A stretch of 64,000 nucleotides of DNA from Atherinomorus stipes. Its lineage: Eukaryota; Chordata; Actinopteri; Atheriniformes; Atherinidae. The notes under the pieces are model-generated. The model saw only the letters and a list, made by a program, of their open reading frames with translations. It ran no database searches and was not told where the DNA came from. How positions within the stretch are numbered: position 1 is the stretch's first letter; each line of letters opens with the position of its first letter. Positions 44,807 through 56,177 of this stretch are shown piece by piece. The DNA is taken from the NCBI GenBank assembly GCA_023101725.1, contig JALJCO010012596.1, forward strand, positions 1 through 64,000, in the 5' to 3' direction. The translations under genes were made by a program, and so were the position numbers.

Positions 44807-45181
44807 TTGGAAACCGTGGACAAACCCACCTGGGTCCCTCATATGCAGCTGAAATCTAACCCATACAGGCCCCACATGGAAATGCTGGCTGTCAACAGGT
44901 GGAAACGTCTGATTGGACGTTACAGAAAACACCTGATTGCAGTGATTGGCTCAAAGTGTTGCTCAATAAAATAGCCTCAGAGCCCCATCGTGTTTGTTTA
45001 CTTGTCTTATTTTTTTGTGTGTTTGTTTTTAATATTTCTTTTGAACCACAATTCATAATCAATGTTGGTATTCATAATTTTTTATTTATCATTACTTTTG
45101 TCAATTTCACCTTATTTCACTGACAGATGATTTTTTTCCCCGTCTTTAATTTGAGGGTATGACTAATTTTGAGGACGACTG

Positions 45182-45999
45182 TGGCTGTAGAGAGTCTCTG
45201 TGATTGGCCGAGCTGCTGCAGGTGAGTTTGAACAGGTAGCCGGTTGTTCAGCAGCAGCATGTGCCGCTTTAATCCCCGCACGCGCACCGATTCGGGGTTT
45301 TAGGAGTGAACGTGCAGCTGGAGGTGCACGCGTGCCCCTCGTTGCTCGGGGTGCTGGTTGGAGATAAGACCTGACTCACGCCTGAGAGCAGAGACGGTGT
45401 GTGTAAGCCCCTCCAGCCTTATCCTGACACCCCCCCCTCCACACACACGGGGGATTAACCCCGTCATGTACCATTTCTATGGTTGAGCTTTGGAGACACA
45501 CACACACGCACACACACACAGACAGGATTAACTCTTGTGTGTCCATTTCCATGGATGTTTCTCAGCCTCTCTGGTTGTGTCAGCATTGACTGCTTGTGTT
45601 GCCATGGTGACAGGGGCCAGTGAATGTAAGATACGCAAATCCACATAAGTCAGCCACAACAGACACTCTAAGCTACTCTCGACCCCCCCCCCTTTCCAAG
45701 CACACAAAGATGCTGCCAGAACACCGACTGGAGGCTCGTGACTGTGGAGTGCTCCTGAATCAGGCTCACGGTGCTCAGAGCCACGTTCGTGGAGTCGGCC
45801 AGCATCTCTGCTGCTGCTCGGGTGAGAGGCGGGCCTCAGAGTAGATTATCCTCTCCACGTCTGGCTCCGAGGAACACTGCACCTCCCCAGTCTGCAGATT
45901 TATGGCAGCAAAGTCTGCAAAGAGCCCACGATGGAGTTGCTGTCTTCATCCCTCAAATACAACTGGACCAGAGGTGTAGGGGACCCAGAGGGCCGCCCC
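45182..45999. other. Unique GC-richer part of ldb1 intron 1
   Basis: It continues the unique island interrupted by the nested insertion. It contains a donor-like 'gctgcag|gtgagt' at 45224-45231 without a convincing exon. No coding frame is recognised. Confidence 0.4.
45363..45423. promoter_or_regulatory. GATA / TGACTCA motif cluster
   Basis: GATAAG (45363-45368), then TGACTCA (45372-45378; AP-1/NF-E2-type), then CTTATC (45418-45423, inverted GATAAG) lie within 61 bp of unique sequence. The combination resembles blood-type enhancers. Function is inferred from motifs only. Confidence 0.3.
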
Positions 46000-46479
46000 A
46001 TCTCCACCGATACCAACAACCGATAACTGTCTGCTTCTCATGGCCGATACCGATTAGTTCATGTTTTTAAATTTGATATAATCTTCATAATTTCTGCAGT
46101 TTGTGCTGGATACAACAATGAAAACTGATATTAAAGCTTTAGCTGTTTAAATGTTTATATAAAGTAATCACACAGAAATGTGGTGATATTGTTCCCATGC
46201 CCCATGGACTCAAAATAGAAATGAAGTAACAATATTCACCCGGTTTGCTCCTGTTCTATGTTGGTTAATTATACTGATAATTGTTTTATTTACAATGTGA
46301 TATTTCTGTTTTCAGTTCTGGCTTGAGACACCAGATGGAAACTAGATTTTTGGCTAAATCTGGCATATTTAGAAGTTTTTATTTGTTGTTTATGTGCTCT
46401 GTCCCAATCAAATAAACAAATGAAATGAGAAAACATAAGCTGATATTAGGTCAATATCAGACCCAATATCAAAGCCGAT
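46000..46479. mobile_element. Decayed ATCGG-group element
   Basis: 'ccgataccaacaaccgataa' and 'tggccgataccgattag' at the left, and 'gctgatattaggtcaatatc' and 'caaagccgataag' at the right, are inverted relatives around an AT-rich centre. Confidence 0.55.
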
Positions 46480-46790
46480 AAGTTTTTATCATCCAGCGTC
46501 CAGAAACAAAGTTGTTACTGCTGCTACTTAAAAATCCACATGCAGCTTTATCTGGATGAGAGAAGCTGATTTTGAACTGCAGGTTCTGTCTAAGCGGTGA
46601 ACCAGATCCATCACAACACCATTTATCCGCCTTATTTATGACGATTCTGACAGTTTTCCAAACTTACATTTAGAATATTTATCATAAAAACAAAGTTAGA
46701 CTATTCTTGTCAAAATGGATGTTAAAATCACCAACAGTAAAGATGCTTAAAAATCCTTACAGATCATAAACGGCAGTCCAGTGAAATCAT
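46480..46790 (-). pseudogene. LINE endonuclease-domain fragment (inverted relative of 29985)
   Basis: The minus strand reads 'TVGDFNIHFDKNS' followed by stops. 'gtttttatcatccagcgtcc' to 'gatcataaac' aligns in reverse with 30020-30270. Confidence 0.65.
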
Positions 46791-46848
46791 CAGAGTCCGG
46801 GGGGACTCTGATATATATACGTATATATATGTGTGTGTGTGTATATAT

Positions 46849-47215
46849 TAGGGATGTAACGATTACTGGTAAAATGGTTTACCGTGATAAAATTGCTAAC
46901 GATTAGTAATACCGTTTCAAATTGTAATTATTGTTAAAACCGTGACTGATTACTGCACTTTGAAAAACTCACACTGATGCTGCTCAGTGGCTGGAAAAGC
47001 AGTTAATTCATGAAAACATGGCGGAAGGCAACAAAGGCGCCCACGTGGACAGTTCGCTTGAGATTTTTCCCCCTTTAAAAAGGACAAAGTAGATATTTAG
47101 ACCCATTTTGGATATTTCTAAAGATGCTGTTGGGTATTTACCGCGATAAAAATGAACCGTGATCATTTTGGTCACAACAACCGTGATATGAACTCTTCAT
47201 GTCGTTACATCCCTA
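46849..47215. mobile_element. hAT-type miniature element (TAGGGATGTAACG ends)
   Basis: It starts 'tagggatgtaacgattactg' and ends 'catgtcgttacatcccta', exact inverted ends of at least 14 bp. 'accgtgataaaattgc' and 'gcgataaaaatgaaccgtg' form subterminal repeats. It sits in a TA/GT microsatellite directly next to the Tc1 element. Confidence 0.85.
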
Positions 47216-47220
47216 ATATA

Positions 47221-48835
47221 CAGTGGGTACGGAAAGTATTCAGACCCCTTTAAACTTTTCACACTTTGTTTCATTGCAGCCATTTGCTAAAATCAAAAAA
47301 GTAAATTTTATTTCTCATTAATGTCACTCAGCACCCCATCTTGACAGAAAAAAACAGAAATGTAGAAATTTTAGCAAATTTATTAAAAATTAAAAACTGA
47401 AATATCACATGGTCATAAGTATTCAGACCCTTCACTCAATACTGAGTAGAAGCACCTTCTGAGCTCGTACAGCCATGAGTCTTCTTGGGAATGATGCAAC
47501 ACGTGTTCCACACCTGGATTTGGGATCTTCTGGTTCTTCTTGCAGATCCTCTCCAGTTCTGTCAGGTTGGATGGTGAACGGTGGTGTTCAGCCATTTTCA
47601 GGTCTCTCCAGAGATGCTCAGTTGGGTTTAAGTCCGGGTTCTGGCTGGGCCGGTCCAGAATGGTCCAGAGTGGTTCTGATCCACTCCTTTGTTATTTCAG
47701 CTGTGTGTGAGGGTCATTGTCTTACTGGAAGGTGAACCTTCGGCCCAGTCTGAGGTCCTGAACACTCTGGAAGAGGTTTTCTTCCAGAATATCTCTGTAC
47801 TTGGCCACATTCATCTTTCCTTCAACTGCAACCAGTCGTCCTGTCCCTGCAGCTGAAAAACACCCCCATAGCATGATGCTGCCACCACCATGCTTCACTG
47901 TTGGGATCATATTGGGCAGGTGATGAGCAGTGCCTGGTTTTCTCCACACATACCGCTTAGAATTAACTCCAAAAAGTTAAATCTTGGTCTCATCAGACCA
48001 GAGAATCTTATTTCTCTCAGTCTGGGAGTCCTTCATGTGTTTTTGGCAAACTCTATGCGGGCTTTCATATGTCTGCACTGAGGAGAGGCTTCCATCGGGC
48101 CACTCTGCCATAAAGCCCCGACTGGTGGAGGCTGCAGTGATACTGACTTTGTGGAACTTTCTCCATCTCCCTACTGCATCTCTGGAGCTCAGCCACAGTG
48201 ATCTTTGGCTTCTTCTTTACTCTCTCACCAAGGCTCTTCTCCCACCATTGCTCAGTTTGGCTGGACGGTCGGGTCTAGGAAGAGTTCTGGTCGTCCCAAA
48301 CTTCTTCCATGTAAGGACTATGGAGGCCACCGTGCTCTTAGGAACCTTTAGTGCTGCAGAAACTCTTTTGTAACCTTGTCCAGATCTGTGTCTCGCCACA
48401 ATTCTGTCTCTGAGCTCCTTGGACAGTTCCTTCCACCTCATGATCCTCATTTGCTCTGACATGCACTGTGAGCTGGAAGGTCTGATATCGACAGGTGTGT
48501 TTTTCCTAATCACGTCCAATCAGTTTATTTAAACACAGCTGGACTCCAATGAAGGAGTAGAACCATCTCAAGGAGGATCAGAAGGAATGGACAATCTGTG
48601 AGTTAGATATGAGTGTCACTGCAAAGGGTCTAAATACTTATGACCATGTGATATTTCAGTTTTTTCTTTTAATAAATTTGCTAAAATTTCTACATTTCTG
48701 TTTTTTTCTGTCAAGATGGGGTGCTGATTGTACATTAATGAGAAATAAAATTAACTTTTTTGATTTTAGCAAATGGCTGCAATGAAACAAAGAGTGAAAA
48801 GTTAAAAGGGGTCTGAATACTTTCCGTACCCACTG
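47221..48835 (-). mobile_element. Tc1-like transposon with about 205-bp inverted repeats
   Basis: TA|cagtgggtacggaaagtatt ... aatactttccgtacccactg|TA. The inverted repeats extend about 205 bp, to 'ggtcataagtattcagaccc' and its inverse 'gggtctaaatacttatgacc'. The total of 1615 bp is typical of full-length fish Tc1 elements. It was inserted in a TA-rich microsatellite. Confidence 0.95.
47413..48519 (-). pseudogene. Tc1-like transposase, inactivated
   Basis: The N-terminal paired-like DNA-binding part is open (48519-48217): 'KELSKELRDRIVARHRSGQG', 'VPKSTVASIVLTWKKFG'. It breaks by frameshift at about 48217. The catalytic-domain piece (47949-47722) shows '[20 protein letters not shown]' and '[18 protein letters not shown]', followed by an in-frame TAA just before the D-N-D-P motif. 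The C-terminal piece 'HHRSPSNLTELERICKKNQ' resumes at about 47590. At least one stop and several indels make it non-functional. All three pieces lie in the same frame. Confidence 0.93.
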
Positions 48836-49790
48836 TATATATATGTATATATATATATATGTAAACTCAAATTTAGGAACTTAGGGGTGCTTCAGCATCC
48901 CCCCAAAATTGGCTAAAATCGCCTTTGACTGGATTTAAGGTCTGAGATTGTTGATTTAGGTGGAGAACATCTGCTTTTGTTGTCACAAGGCTGGATAAAT
49001 GCAGAGTTTACCCAGTAAGAATAGTTATAGTTTTATAGGTTACGGATCACTTTACTTCCCAGCTGCCAGAATATTGTAAAAAGTTGGAGCAAAGTCTGAT
49101 GTCAAGACCCAGTTAAGTTGATCCAGTGCACTCGAGATCACGACCCTTATACAGACAAAATATTCGCTTTGTTTCTTATTATTAATCTCTCCCTCATTAA
49201 GTGCAAATATGCAATTATGAATATGAAATATTTAATTTTTTACAAATTTTCTTCTGGTGCACATTTTCTTTTTAATAAGAACATAAAAACCTGGAACTAT
49301 CATGTCATAATCTGTTTTAAAAATAATTAAATACTGCAACAACAAAGCAAAAACAGCCTACTGTTCATAAAATCTACTGAAAACTTTAAAGTACATTTTG
49401 AAAAATAGAAATAGCTCCCCCTTCTCCTGCTCTGAACTCCATGTTTCGTTGCAGTCAGAGGAAGAGTTGTGCATGTCTGCAGCATGTCAGTATGAACCAG
49501 TCGAAGTGAAAGTGGTGGTGCTATTCCAGAATAAGCTCTCACCACCTGTTCTCCGTCAGAGCCTTCCCACAGAGCAGCAGCTTCATCAGGGACTTCATCA
49601 TTTATGACTCATGTTTTCTCCTCTGTTTACATGCTTGATGCAAAGGTTGAGCTCATCTTCATTCTTGTAGCTGCAGCATGCTCGGGTATTCAGCTGGAGG
49701 AAAAAAAAACTTAAGAAGTAGAGAGATTTCCATCACTGGGATGAAATGATCTGTATTTCATCTTCTTTACCTTCTACAATACATGCTGTA
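48836..49790. other. ldb1 intron 1, no gene supported
   Basis: AT-rich sequence. A frame at 49398-49607 follows a 'ttcgttgcag' string but has no recognised domain and no donor in phase. Confidence 0.4.
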
Positions 49791-49796
49791 CAGTAT

Positions 49797-50868
49797 GAGA
49801 CAGGCATACCGATACCCTGCAGTCGATACTTCCATACCGGTCACACGAAATATGGGATTGGTTACTTTCTGAGTATGTAGATACGACTGTACAGATACAA
49901 CACATGCAGTTTGTTTCCACCTCTGAGAGTTTTAGGCAATGAAATGATGAAAGCAGCCATATTCTAGTTTCTGTATCACATGATGGTGGTAGCCTATCAG
50001 ATTCTAGCTTCTGTGTCACATGATGGTGGTAGCCTATCAGAATCTAGCTTCTGTGTCACATGATGGTGGTAGCCTATCAGATTCTAGCTTTTGTATCACA
50101 TGATGGTGGTAGCCTATAACATTCTAGCTTCTGTGTCACATGATGGTGGTAGCCTATCAGATTCTAGCTTTTGTATCACATGATGGTGGTAGCCTATAAC
50201 ATTCTAGCTTCTGTGTCACATGATGGTGGTAGCCTATCAGATTCTAGCTTTTGTATCACATGATGGTGGTAGCCTATCACATTCTAGCTTCTGTGTCACA
50301 TGATGGTGGTAGCCTATCAGATTCTAGCTTTTGTATCACATGATGGTGGTAGCCTATCAGATTCTAGCTTCTGTGTCACATGATGGTGGTAGCCTATCAC
50401 ATTCTAGCTTCTGTGTCACATGATGGTGGTAGCCTATCAGATTCTAGCTTCTGTATCACATGATGGTGGTAGCCTATCAGATTCTAGCTTCTGTATCACA
50501 TGATGGTGGTAGCCTATCAGATTCTAGCTTCTGTATCACATGATGGTGGTAGCCTATCAGATTCTAGATTCTGTATCACATGATGGTGGTAGCCTATCAG
50601 ATTCTAGCTTCTGTATCACATGATGGTGGTAGCCTATCAGATTCTAGCTTTTGTATCACATGATGGTGGTAGCCTATCAGATTCTAGCTTCTGTGTCACA
50701 TGATGGTGGTAGCCTATCACATTCTAGCTTCTGTGTCACGTGATCAGATTCTAGCTTTTGTATCACATGATGGTGGTAGCCTATCAGATTCTAGCTTCTG
50801 TGTCACATGATGGTGGTAGCCTATCAGATTCTAGCTTCTGTGTCACATGATGGTGGTAGCCTATCAGA
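49797..50868. repeat. Family Y element with about 22 units of the 40-bp minisatellite
   Basis: The left arm ('cataccgataccctgcagtc', 'gacacgaaatatggg'-like) precedes 'gcagccatattctagtttc', then units of 'tgatggtggtagcctatcag' + 'attctagcttctgtgtcaca' from about 49970. One unit at 50738-50760 is internally deleted. This is the same repeat as 17861-19940. Confidence 0.95.
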
Positions 50869-51059
50869 TGTCATGATGATGCTGCTGCTGTCAGTGATGA
50901 TGATGATGTTTTGGTAAATTTATGTCACTTTCACATTTTATATAAGTTATTTGAGAATTGAAAAAGTTTTCAATTTAATTTTTGTTTAATCTGCTCACCT
51001 ATATCATCTTTTATTTTTGTTTTAAAGTAATTTATTTTCACTACTTTTGTTGTTTAGCT

Positions 51060-51235
51060 TAATGAATATCTAATATTGTCCCGACATTCAAGATATTAAT
51101 GCAAACTATAAAATCATGTGATTTTCTTTCAAGGGACAAAAAGTGTCAGTATTGATATTAATAAAAAAAAAAGTACCATAAACTACTGGTATAGTATTGA
51201 CAGGAAAAATGCCGGTATCGTCTATCTCTACTGTA
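51060..51235. mobile_element. Partial copy of the 12721 hAT-type element
   Basis: 'gatattaatgcaaactataa', 'aatcatgtgattttctttc' and 'ctactggtatagtattgac' match 13168-13275. Only the right half is present. Confidence 0.6.
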
Positions 51236-51779
51236 CATTAACTGTATATTAAATATAAGTGATATTTATGCATGTGAGGTAGATGACATGCAGTATCCAG
51301 CTTGTTCTTTTTATATCCCAACCTCGGCCATATGGGTGAAATCTCGCTGGCTGTGATCTGAATATCTGATTATAATTTGAGGCGATTTAAGCAGATTTAG
51401 AGGCCTGTTGGATTCTCCTGTGGCTTAGAGTGATTGTGTGTGTGTGTGTGTAGATGTGTTCATCACTATGTGTGTGTGCAGAGCGAGACAATGAGGGAGG
51501 GATTGCCAGTGTTTATGCTTTACTAGTCTACTCTGGAGATGGTTCAATGTCCGAACTCTAAGACACAATTAAAGCTGAACAGTGTGTCATCTCTCTGTGA
51601 AAGTCTTTCATCTGCTGCTGCAGCCGTCATGCGCGCACCACGGCCTGCGCCCAGGGTGGGCCGGGCTTGAGGCTATGGCAAGCCATTTTAACATTTATTC
51701 AAAGCAGTACTAATTTTAAGTGGCCATTTTGACATTTCTTCATTTGACGGAATGGGTATATTTAAAAAATTCTCCCTTG
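51236..51779. other. ldb1 intron 1, no gene seen
   Basis: Unique sequence with a short GT run at 51436-51475. No exon is supported. Confidence 0.4.
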
Positions 51780-52066
51780 TAGGGGTGGGAAAAAATATCG
51801 AAACACTAAAATATTGCGATATTCTCATATGCTGGTTTCATATTGACATTTAAAAACGCATTATTGATCTATTTTACAAATGAAATATCGGTCTCTTACG
51901 AATGCTAGCGAGGTTTCATTAAATGCGAGATTTCGTCATGTCAGACAAAATCTTGCGAGATTTAGTTAGAAGTATAGATCGATACCGCGTTTTGAAATAT
52001 CAATGTGATATCGGTATATGAAAATATCACAATATTTCAGTGCATCAATGTTTTTTCCCACCTCTA
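51780..52066. mobile_element. Family Z element with near-perfect 8-bp target duplication
   Basis: Ends 'taggggtgggaaaaaatatc' and 'atgttttttcccacctcta'. The flanks ctcccttg (51772-51779) and cttccttg (52067-52074) differ at one base. The length of 287 bp and 8-bp duplication fit a hAT-type miniature element. Confidence 0.9.
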
Positions 52067-52447
52067 CTTCCTTGTCTTTCTTCCTATCTAAAACTAACAT
52101 TTCAGATATCTAAAATATTCTAACTAGGAAAACGACGTCACTTTTCCCATTTATCTGTATTGGGTTTTTACTTCCTGATATCTAAAATGACATTCCTGTT
52201 ATCTGAAATAAATATTCTGGATGTCTTAAAGGAATTCTTAGTAGGATAAACTGTAATTTCAGACCTCCATAATTCAGTTGTTACTAGTTATAATTTTCAT
52301 TTCAGATATCAAAAATGAATGAAAAACTCCAGATACCTACAATATCATTTTTTACAGTCAAAATGTGTTTTTGCTAGTAAAACTGTCTTTACAGATATCA
52401 GCTATTGGTAATATGACTAGTCAGAATTAAATTTCAGATATGTGAAA

Positions 52448-53030
52448 TTCGGGGTGCACGATAATTATCGATCGGATATCAGGAAATTATTACATCATTC
52501 CGATAAGTCCGATATCATGACGTCCTCCCACGATAACTTATATATTATTACTGTCAGCACGGCAGCGCTCCGCTCACATTATGAGACCAGAATTAAGAAT
52601 GCTTATTTACATAGATAAGTCTGACCTGTCAGTCATTATTATTGTTTACAAATAAACTTTTTCAGATCGTGTTAACATACAGTAAATGTTTGAATTTAAC
52701 TTGTCAGCATCATTTTCTGGTTTTTTAACATGTCAGTTGCACTTTTTCAGTTTGTAATCCCAACGTTTGAATCAGCATCAGTTCAAGGAGCATTTATTTT
52801 TGTACCAACTTATTTAAGTTGCTGTGCATCTAAGATATCGAATAGTTTTGTTTGATATTTATTAGAAAATGTTGAGGCTCGCTGATAGTTTTGAACTGGA
52901 AAAAATTAATATTTCTTCATTTAAAGAGTGAAAATTCTTCTTGGTTTTGTTAATAGTACTGAAGTCATGATTAAGTATGTATGTGTTATCGGCTATTAGT
53001 TATCGGTATCGGCCTTTAGGAGGTGAAATT
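52448..53030. mobile_element. Decayed hAT-type element (GGGGTGCACGATAATTATCG end)
   Basis: 'ggggtgcacgataattatcg' and 'cgataagtccgatatcatga' at the left; 'gttatcggctattagttatc' and 'ggtatcggcc' at the right. AT-rich centre, no coding sequence. Confidence 0.55.
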
Positions 53031-53299
53031 TCGAAAAAGCTTATCATGTATCTATCTAAAATTCTGATTATGCCTTGGAATAATGCATTTCCAGATATTT
53101 CCAGATATTTTGCTTATCTCGTGACAGGGTGATGGGACACCATCTTCGTTTTTTCAGAAGGCAAAACTGAGTCTTTGCAGCAAGTTGACGGGCAGTAATT
53201 AGGCAAACATGGAAAGCAGCACTCTGCAGCCAGGACGACCTTTGTGTCCACACACATTTCCAGTCGGTTGCATTAGGCCAATTCTCATCTGCGTCAGTT

Positions 53300-53752
53300 A
53301 CAAGGCGGGATGCAGGAGGAGGAAGGGAAAACGCTTAGCAGGCAACCTTTATGTGCATTAGTGGGGGAGGAGGAGGGGAGGAGGGGGGAGCGGCGCTGGG
53401 CAGAGCAGAGAGGAGCAAATGCGTTGCAGACGGGAAGGAGGAGGAGGAGGGCCTACAGCTATTGTTCATGTCCTCCCGTGAACAAAGGGCTGATCGGGGT
53501 CCGTCTGTAGACCCGCAGCAGGCTCCAGCCCACCGACAAGGCCTCATGCGGGACGCAGCTCCCGCAATCCGGCTCCTGTTCCGCCGCAGCCTCGCTGTTT
53601 GAACGCATTTCTTATCGATCCCGGTCGGAAGGGGACGTATTGTGCGGGGACGTCGCGTGCAGCGGGCCTATCCGTTTTTACGCACGGAGCGTGCAGACGG
53701 TCCCTCATCACGGATCTGTAAACAGCGATTTTCTCACTGGACTTCTCCGCAG
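53300..53752 (+). promoter_or_regulatory. Candidate alternative first exon / CpG island of ldb1
   Basis: GC-rich unique sequence with many CpGs ('gatcccggtcggaagggg', 'gcggggacgtcgcgtgcagc') ends in a strong donor CCGCAG|gtaaag (53753). Downstream to 54230 the sequence is also repeat-free. Exon 2 has its own well-placed ATG (61066), so a non-coding first exon here would yield the short LDB1 isoform that starts MLDRDVG. Mammalian LDB1 is known to make such a shorter form. Several upstream ATGs are present in the segment, so the true start is probably toward its 3' half. Confidence 0.45.
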
Positions 53753-54527
53753 GTAAAGAGTCGCTTTTCCCATAAAAAACACACGTTCCCACGGTAACAT
53801 CCTTCGCCGCGGAGCTCAGATGCCGCTAACAGACACTCCCGGCTGCGCTGCTTCGTGTTTTTTTGTGCCGTTTTTCGCTGGAAAGAGATTTAAGGCTGGA
53901 GCGTTAGCAGGGAAGCTAAAGGCTAACTGAGACCAACTGTTTCTGGCTAGCTAACGTAGCCCCGCAGGCCCGCGAGCCCGTGTGGGATCCCGTTAAAATG
54001 TTGGTGGTGAAACATGTCAGAATTATTTGTCTCTCTGAATCTGTGTTTACTGGAATATGTGGTGAGTTTTAACTGATGTACGGCTGGGTTTTCGCCGTAA
54101 AGATCCCCGCTTTCTGACATGATGTAGTTGACGTTTTAGCTTAGCTTGTTGCTAATGCTAACGGGCTTTCTAATTGCCTTTGTAGCAGGCGGCTCGCGCT
54201 GATGCGCGCTGAGCTGCCGCAAAGTTGCAAATAAAGCTGGAAACCCGCTTTAAATGTGGCGCAAGTTATAAATGGATTATTCGGTCTCTGGTTCAGCGTA
54301 AACCAGGTCTCGGTTACCGATACTGGTCCCTCCTGGCAGCCATGGAGGAGGTCTGGAGGGGGTCGAACCAAATACCACCTCAGTGTAGTAGTCACTGGGC
54401 AGTGTACTGTGATACCTGCTGGATTCTACTACTAGGAGATGGGGAATGTGAAATTATGAAAGTACTTTATGTACTTGCACTTTCTCGCAGTAAAGTTTAG
54501 CTGGCCGATACTCTAGCCAAGAGGATA

Positions 54528-55265
54528 TCAACATGTACTGTGTACATTTGTAGATGTACTATCCATGCACATGCACTGTGTGTACATATACTATGTTTGT
54601 GTAAATGTACTACGTATGTGTGTACATGTACTATACCTGTACATGTAATATTTGTGTACATGTACTATGTTATACACAGTACATGTACTGTGTATATGCG
54701 TACATGTACTATGTGTGTAGATGTACTATAACTGTACAGGTAATACATGTGTACATGTACTGTGTGTATCTGTACATGTACTATAACTGTACATCATGTA
54801 ATATTTGTGTACTGTGTATAACATGCACCATATTCATGCGTACATGTACTGTGTATACATGCATGCTGTACTGTGTACATGAACTGCGTATATGTGTACA
54901 TGTACTATAACTACATGTTAAATTTGTGTACATGTACTGTGTATAACGTGTACCATATTTATGTGTACATGTACTATGTATTTACATGTACTATAACTGT
55001 ACATGTAATGTGTGTACATGTACTGTATACATGTATGCTGCACTATGCATAACATGCTCAAATGAGCATGTACTGTGTATAACATGTACCATGTGTATGC
55101 ATACATATACTGTGTATAACATACTCTGTGTACATGTAGGAAGCGTTTGGGAACATGACTCCCTGCGGAGGAAGTGAGCTCCAGCTATTGTGATTGTACA
55201 TGTATGTGTGTACTACTGTGTATGTGTACATGTACTGTGTATAACATGTACTATGTGTACATGTA
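54528..55265. repeat. TGTACATGTACTGTGTATA minisatellite
   Basis: Irregular tandem repeats of 'gtgtacatgtactgtgtata', 16-24 bp, rich in the self-complementary string TGTACATGTA. A 60-bp segment with 'gggaacatgactccctgcgg' occurs at 55137-55199 and again at 55265-55325. Confidence 0.9.
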
Positions 55266-55325
55266 GGAGGCGTGTGGGAACATGACTCCCTGCGGAGGAA
55301 ACGAGCTCCAGCTGATGTGATTGTG

Positions 55326-56170
55326 AGCGTCATTAACCGCTAACAGGAGAGGAGCTGAGCTAATGGAGCTCTCAACAACTAATGGACACATAACATCGAT
55401 TATTTATTTATTTATTTATTTATTTATCAATCTGCTGTTGGCGTGTGCAGCCAGAGAGGTAAACAGCTGGTTTCTGCTCGGAGAGAAGGCATGGCTGCCG
55501 TATGACCTCCTGTACGCAAGAGATGGAAAGTTGGCTTAAAAACTCCACTTATCTTTCTTAGTTATTTACCTTTTGGTCTTTTACTGCTTCCAATTGCTGT
55601 GGGAGGGGGCACACACAGATGGAAGATGCTAGAAATTGGACCCTGACATGTATTTCGTCTTATCATTTATTTTATTTCAGGATGAAACAGTGTTTAGGTG
55701 TAAATCAGCTGATCTGGGCGCAGCAGCAGCAGCGTGGCGTGTGATTGGTCGCTGGTTCTCCATCAGGTGCAGCTTTATCTCTCTGCTGTTTGTCATGCGT
55801 GATAACGCGGCGCTGCAGTAATGTCTCATAATTACTCTTTAAAAGTCCCACCAGTGTTAACGAGTCATAGACCTCCATCCTGAAGCTCTTATCTGCTCTA
55901 TAAACACATGAAGTGTCCTGAGTTTGATATGCAGGACAGAGGGGCGTTGAGGGGGTGGGGCCTCACCATGGTGACCGTGGGGGTCGTGACCTGCAGGCCG
56001 CCACGCCTGGATGGCCTTTATAAGAGAGCTGGGCAATTAGAGTAGAATCAGGATGGGAGCTGTGTGTTTCAGCGGTGTGTGTTTATGAAGAGTTGTGGAG
56101 GGAAGCAGGAAGTCCCTCTGAGCCCGATGCTGGACTAACGAAGCACAGAGACCAGTACAGATGGGAGACG
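55326..56170. other. ldb1 intron 1, no gene supported
   Basis: An (ATTT)n run at 55398-55428, then unique sequence. A 61-codon frame at 55636 has no recognised domain. Confidence 0.4.
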
Positions 56171-56177
56171 TTCCTTC

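Larger units (their letters stand above)
43979..44892. mobile_element. Level 2 insertion: CCAGCCAACATTTCCATG inverted-repeat element
   Basis: 'cagccaacatttccatg' ... 'gggttagattttggctgca' ... 'tatgagggaccca' is mirrored on the right by 'gggtccctcatatgcagctg' ... 'catggaaatgctggctg'. Exact ends are uncertain by some tens of bases. Confidence 0.75.
43763..45181. mobile_element. Tc1-type miniature element, level 1 of a four-level nest
   Basis: TA|cagccgtcctcaaaattatt at the left and 'ctaattttgaggacgactg' at the right are inverted ends. The interior matches the uninterrupted copy at 14868-15333 up to about 43945 and again from about 44925. The missing middle holds the nested insertions. Confidence 0.85.

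Noticed and set aside
45224..45231. Donor-like CTGCAG|gtgagt as a further ldb1 alternative exon
   Set aside because: No convincing exon body, acceptor or frame precedes it, apart from the end of a transposon.
49398..49607. Possible exon after 'ttcgttgcag' with a 50-codon frame
   Set aside because: No donor in a usable phase, no recognised domain, and no relation to ldb1; kept as non-coding.
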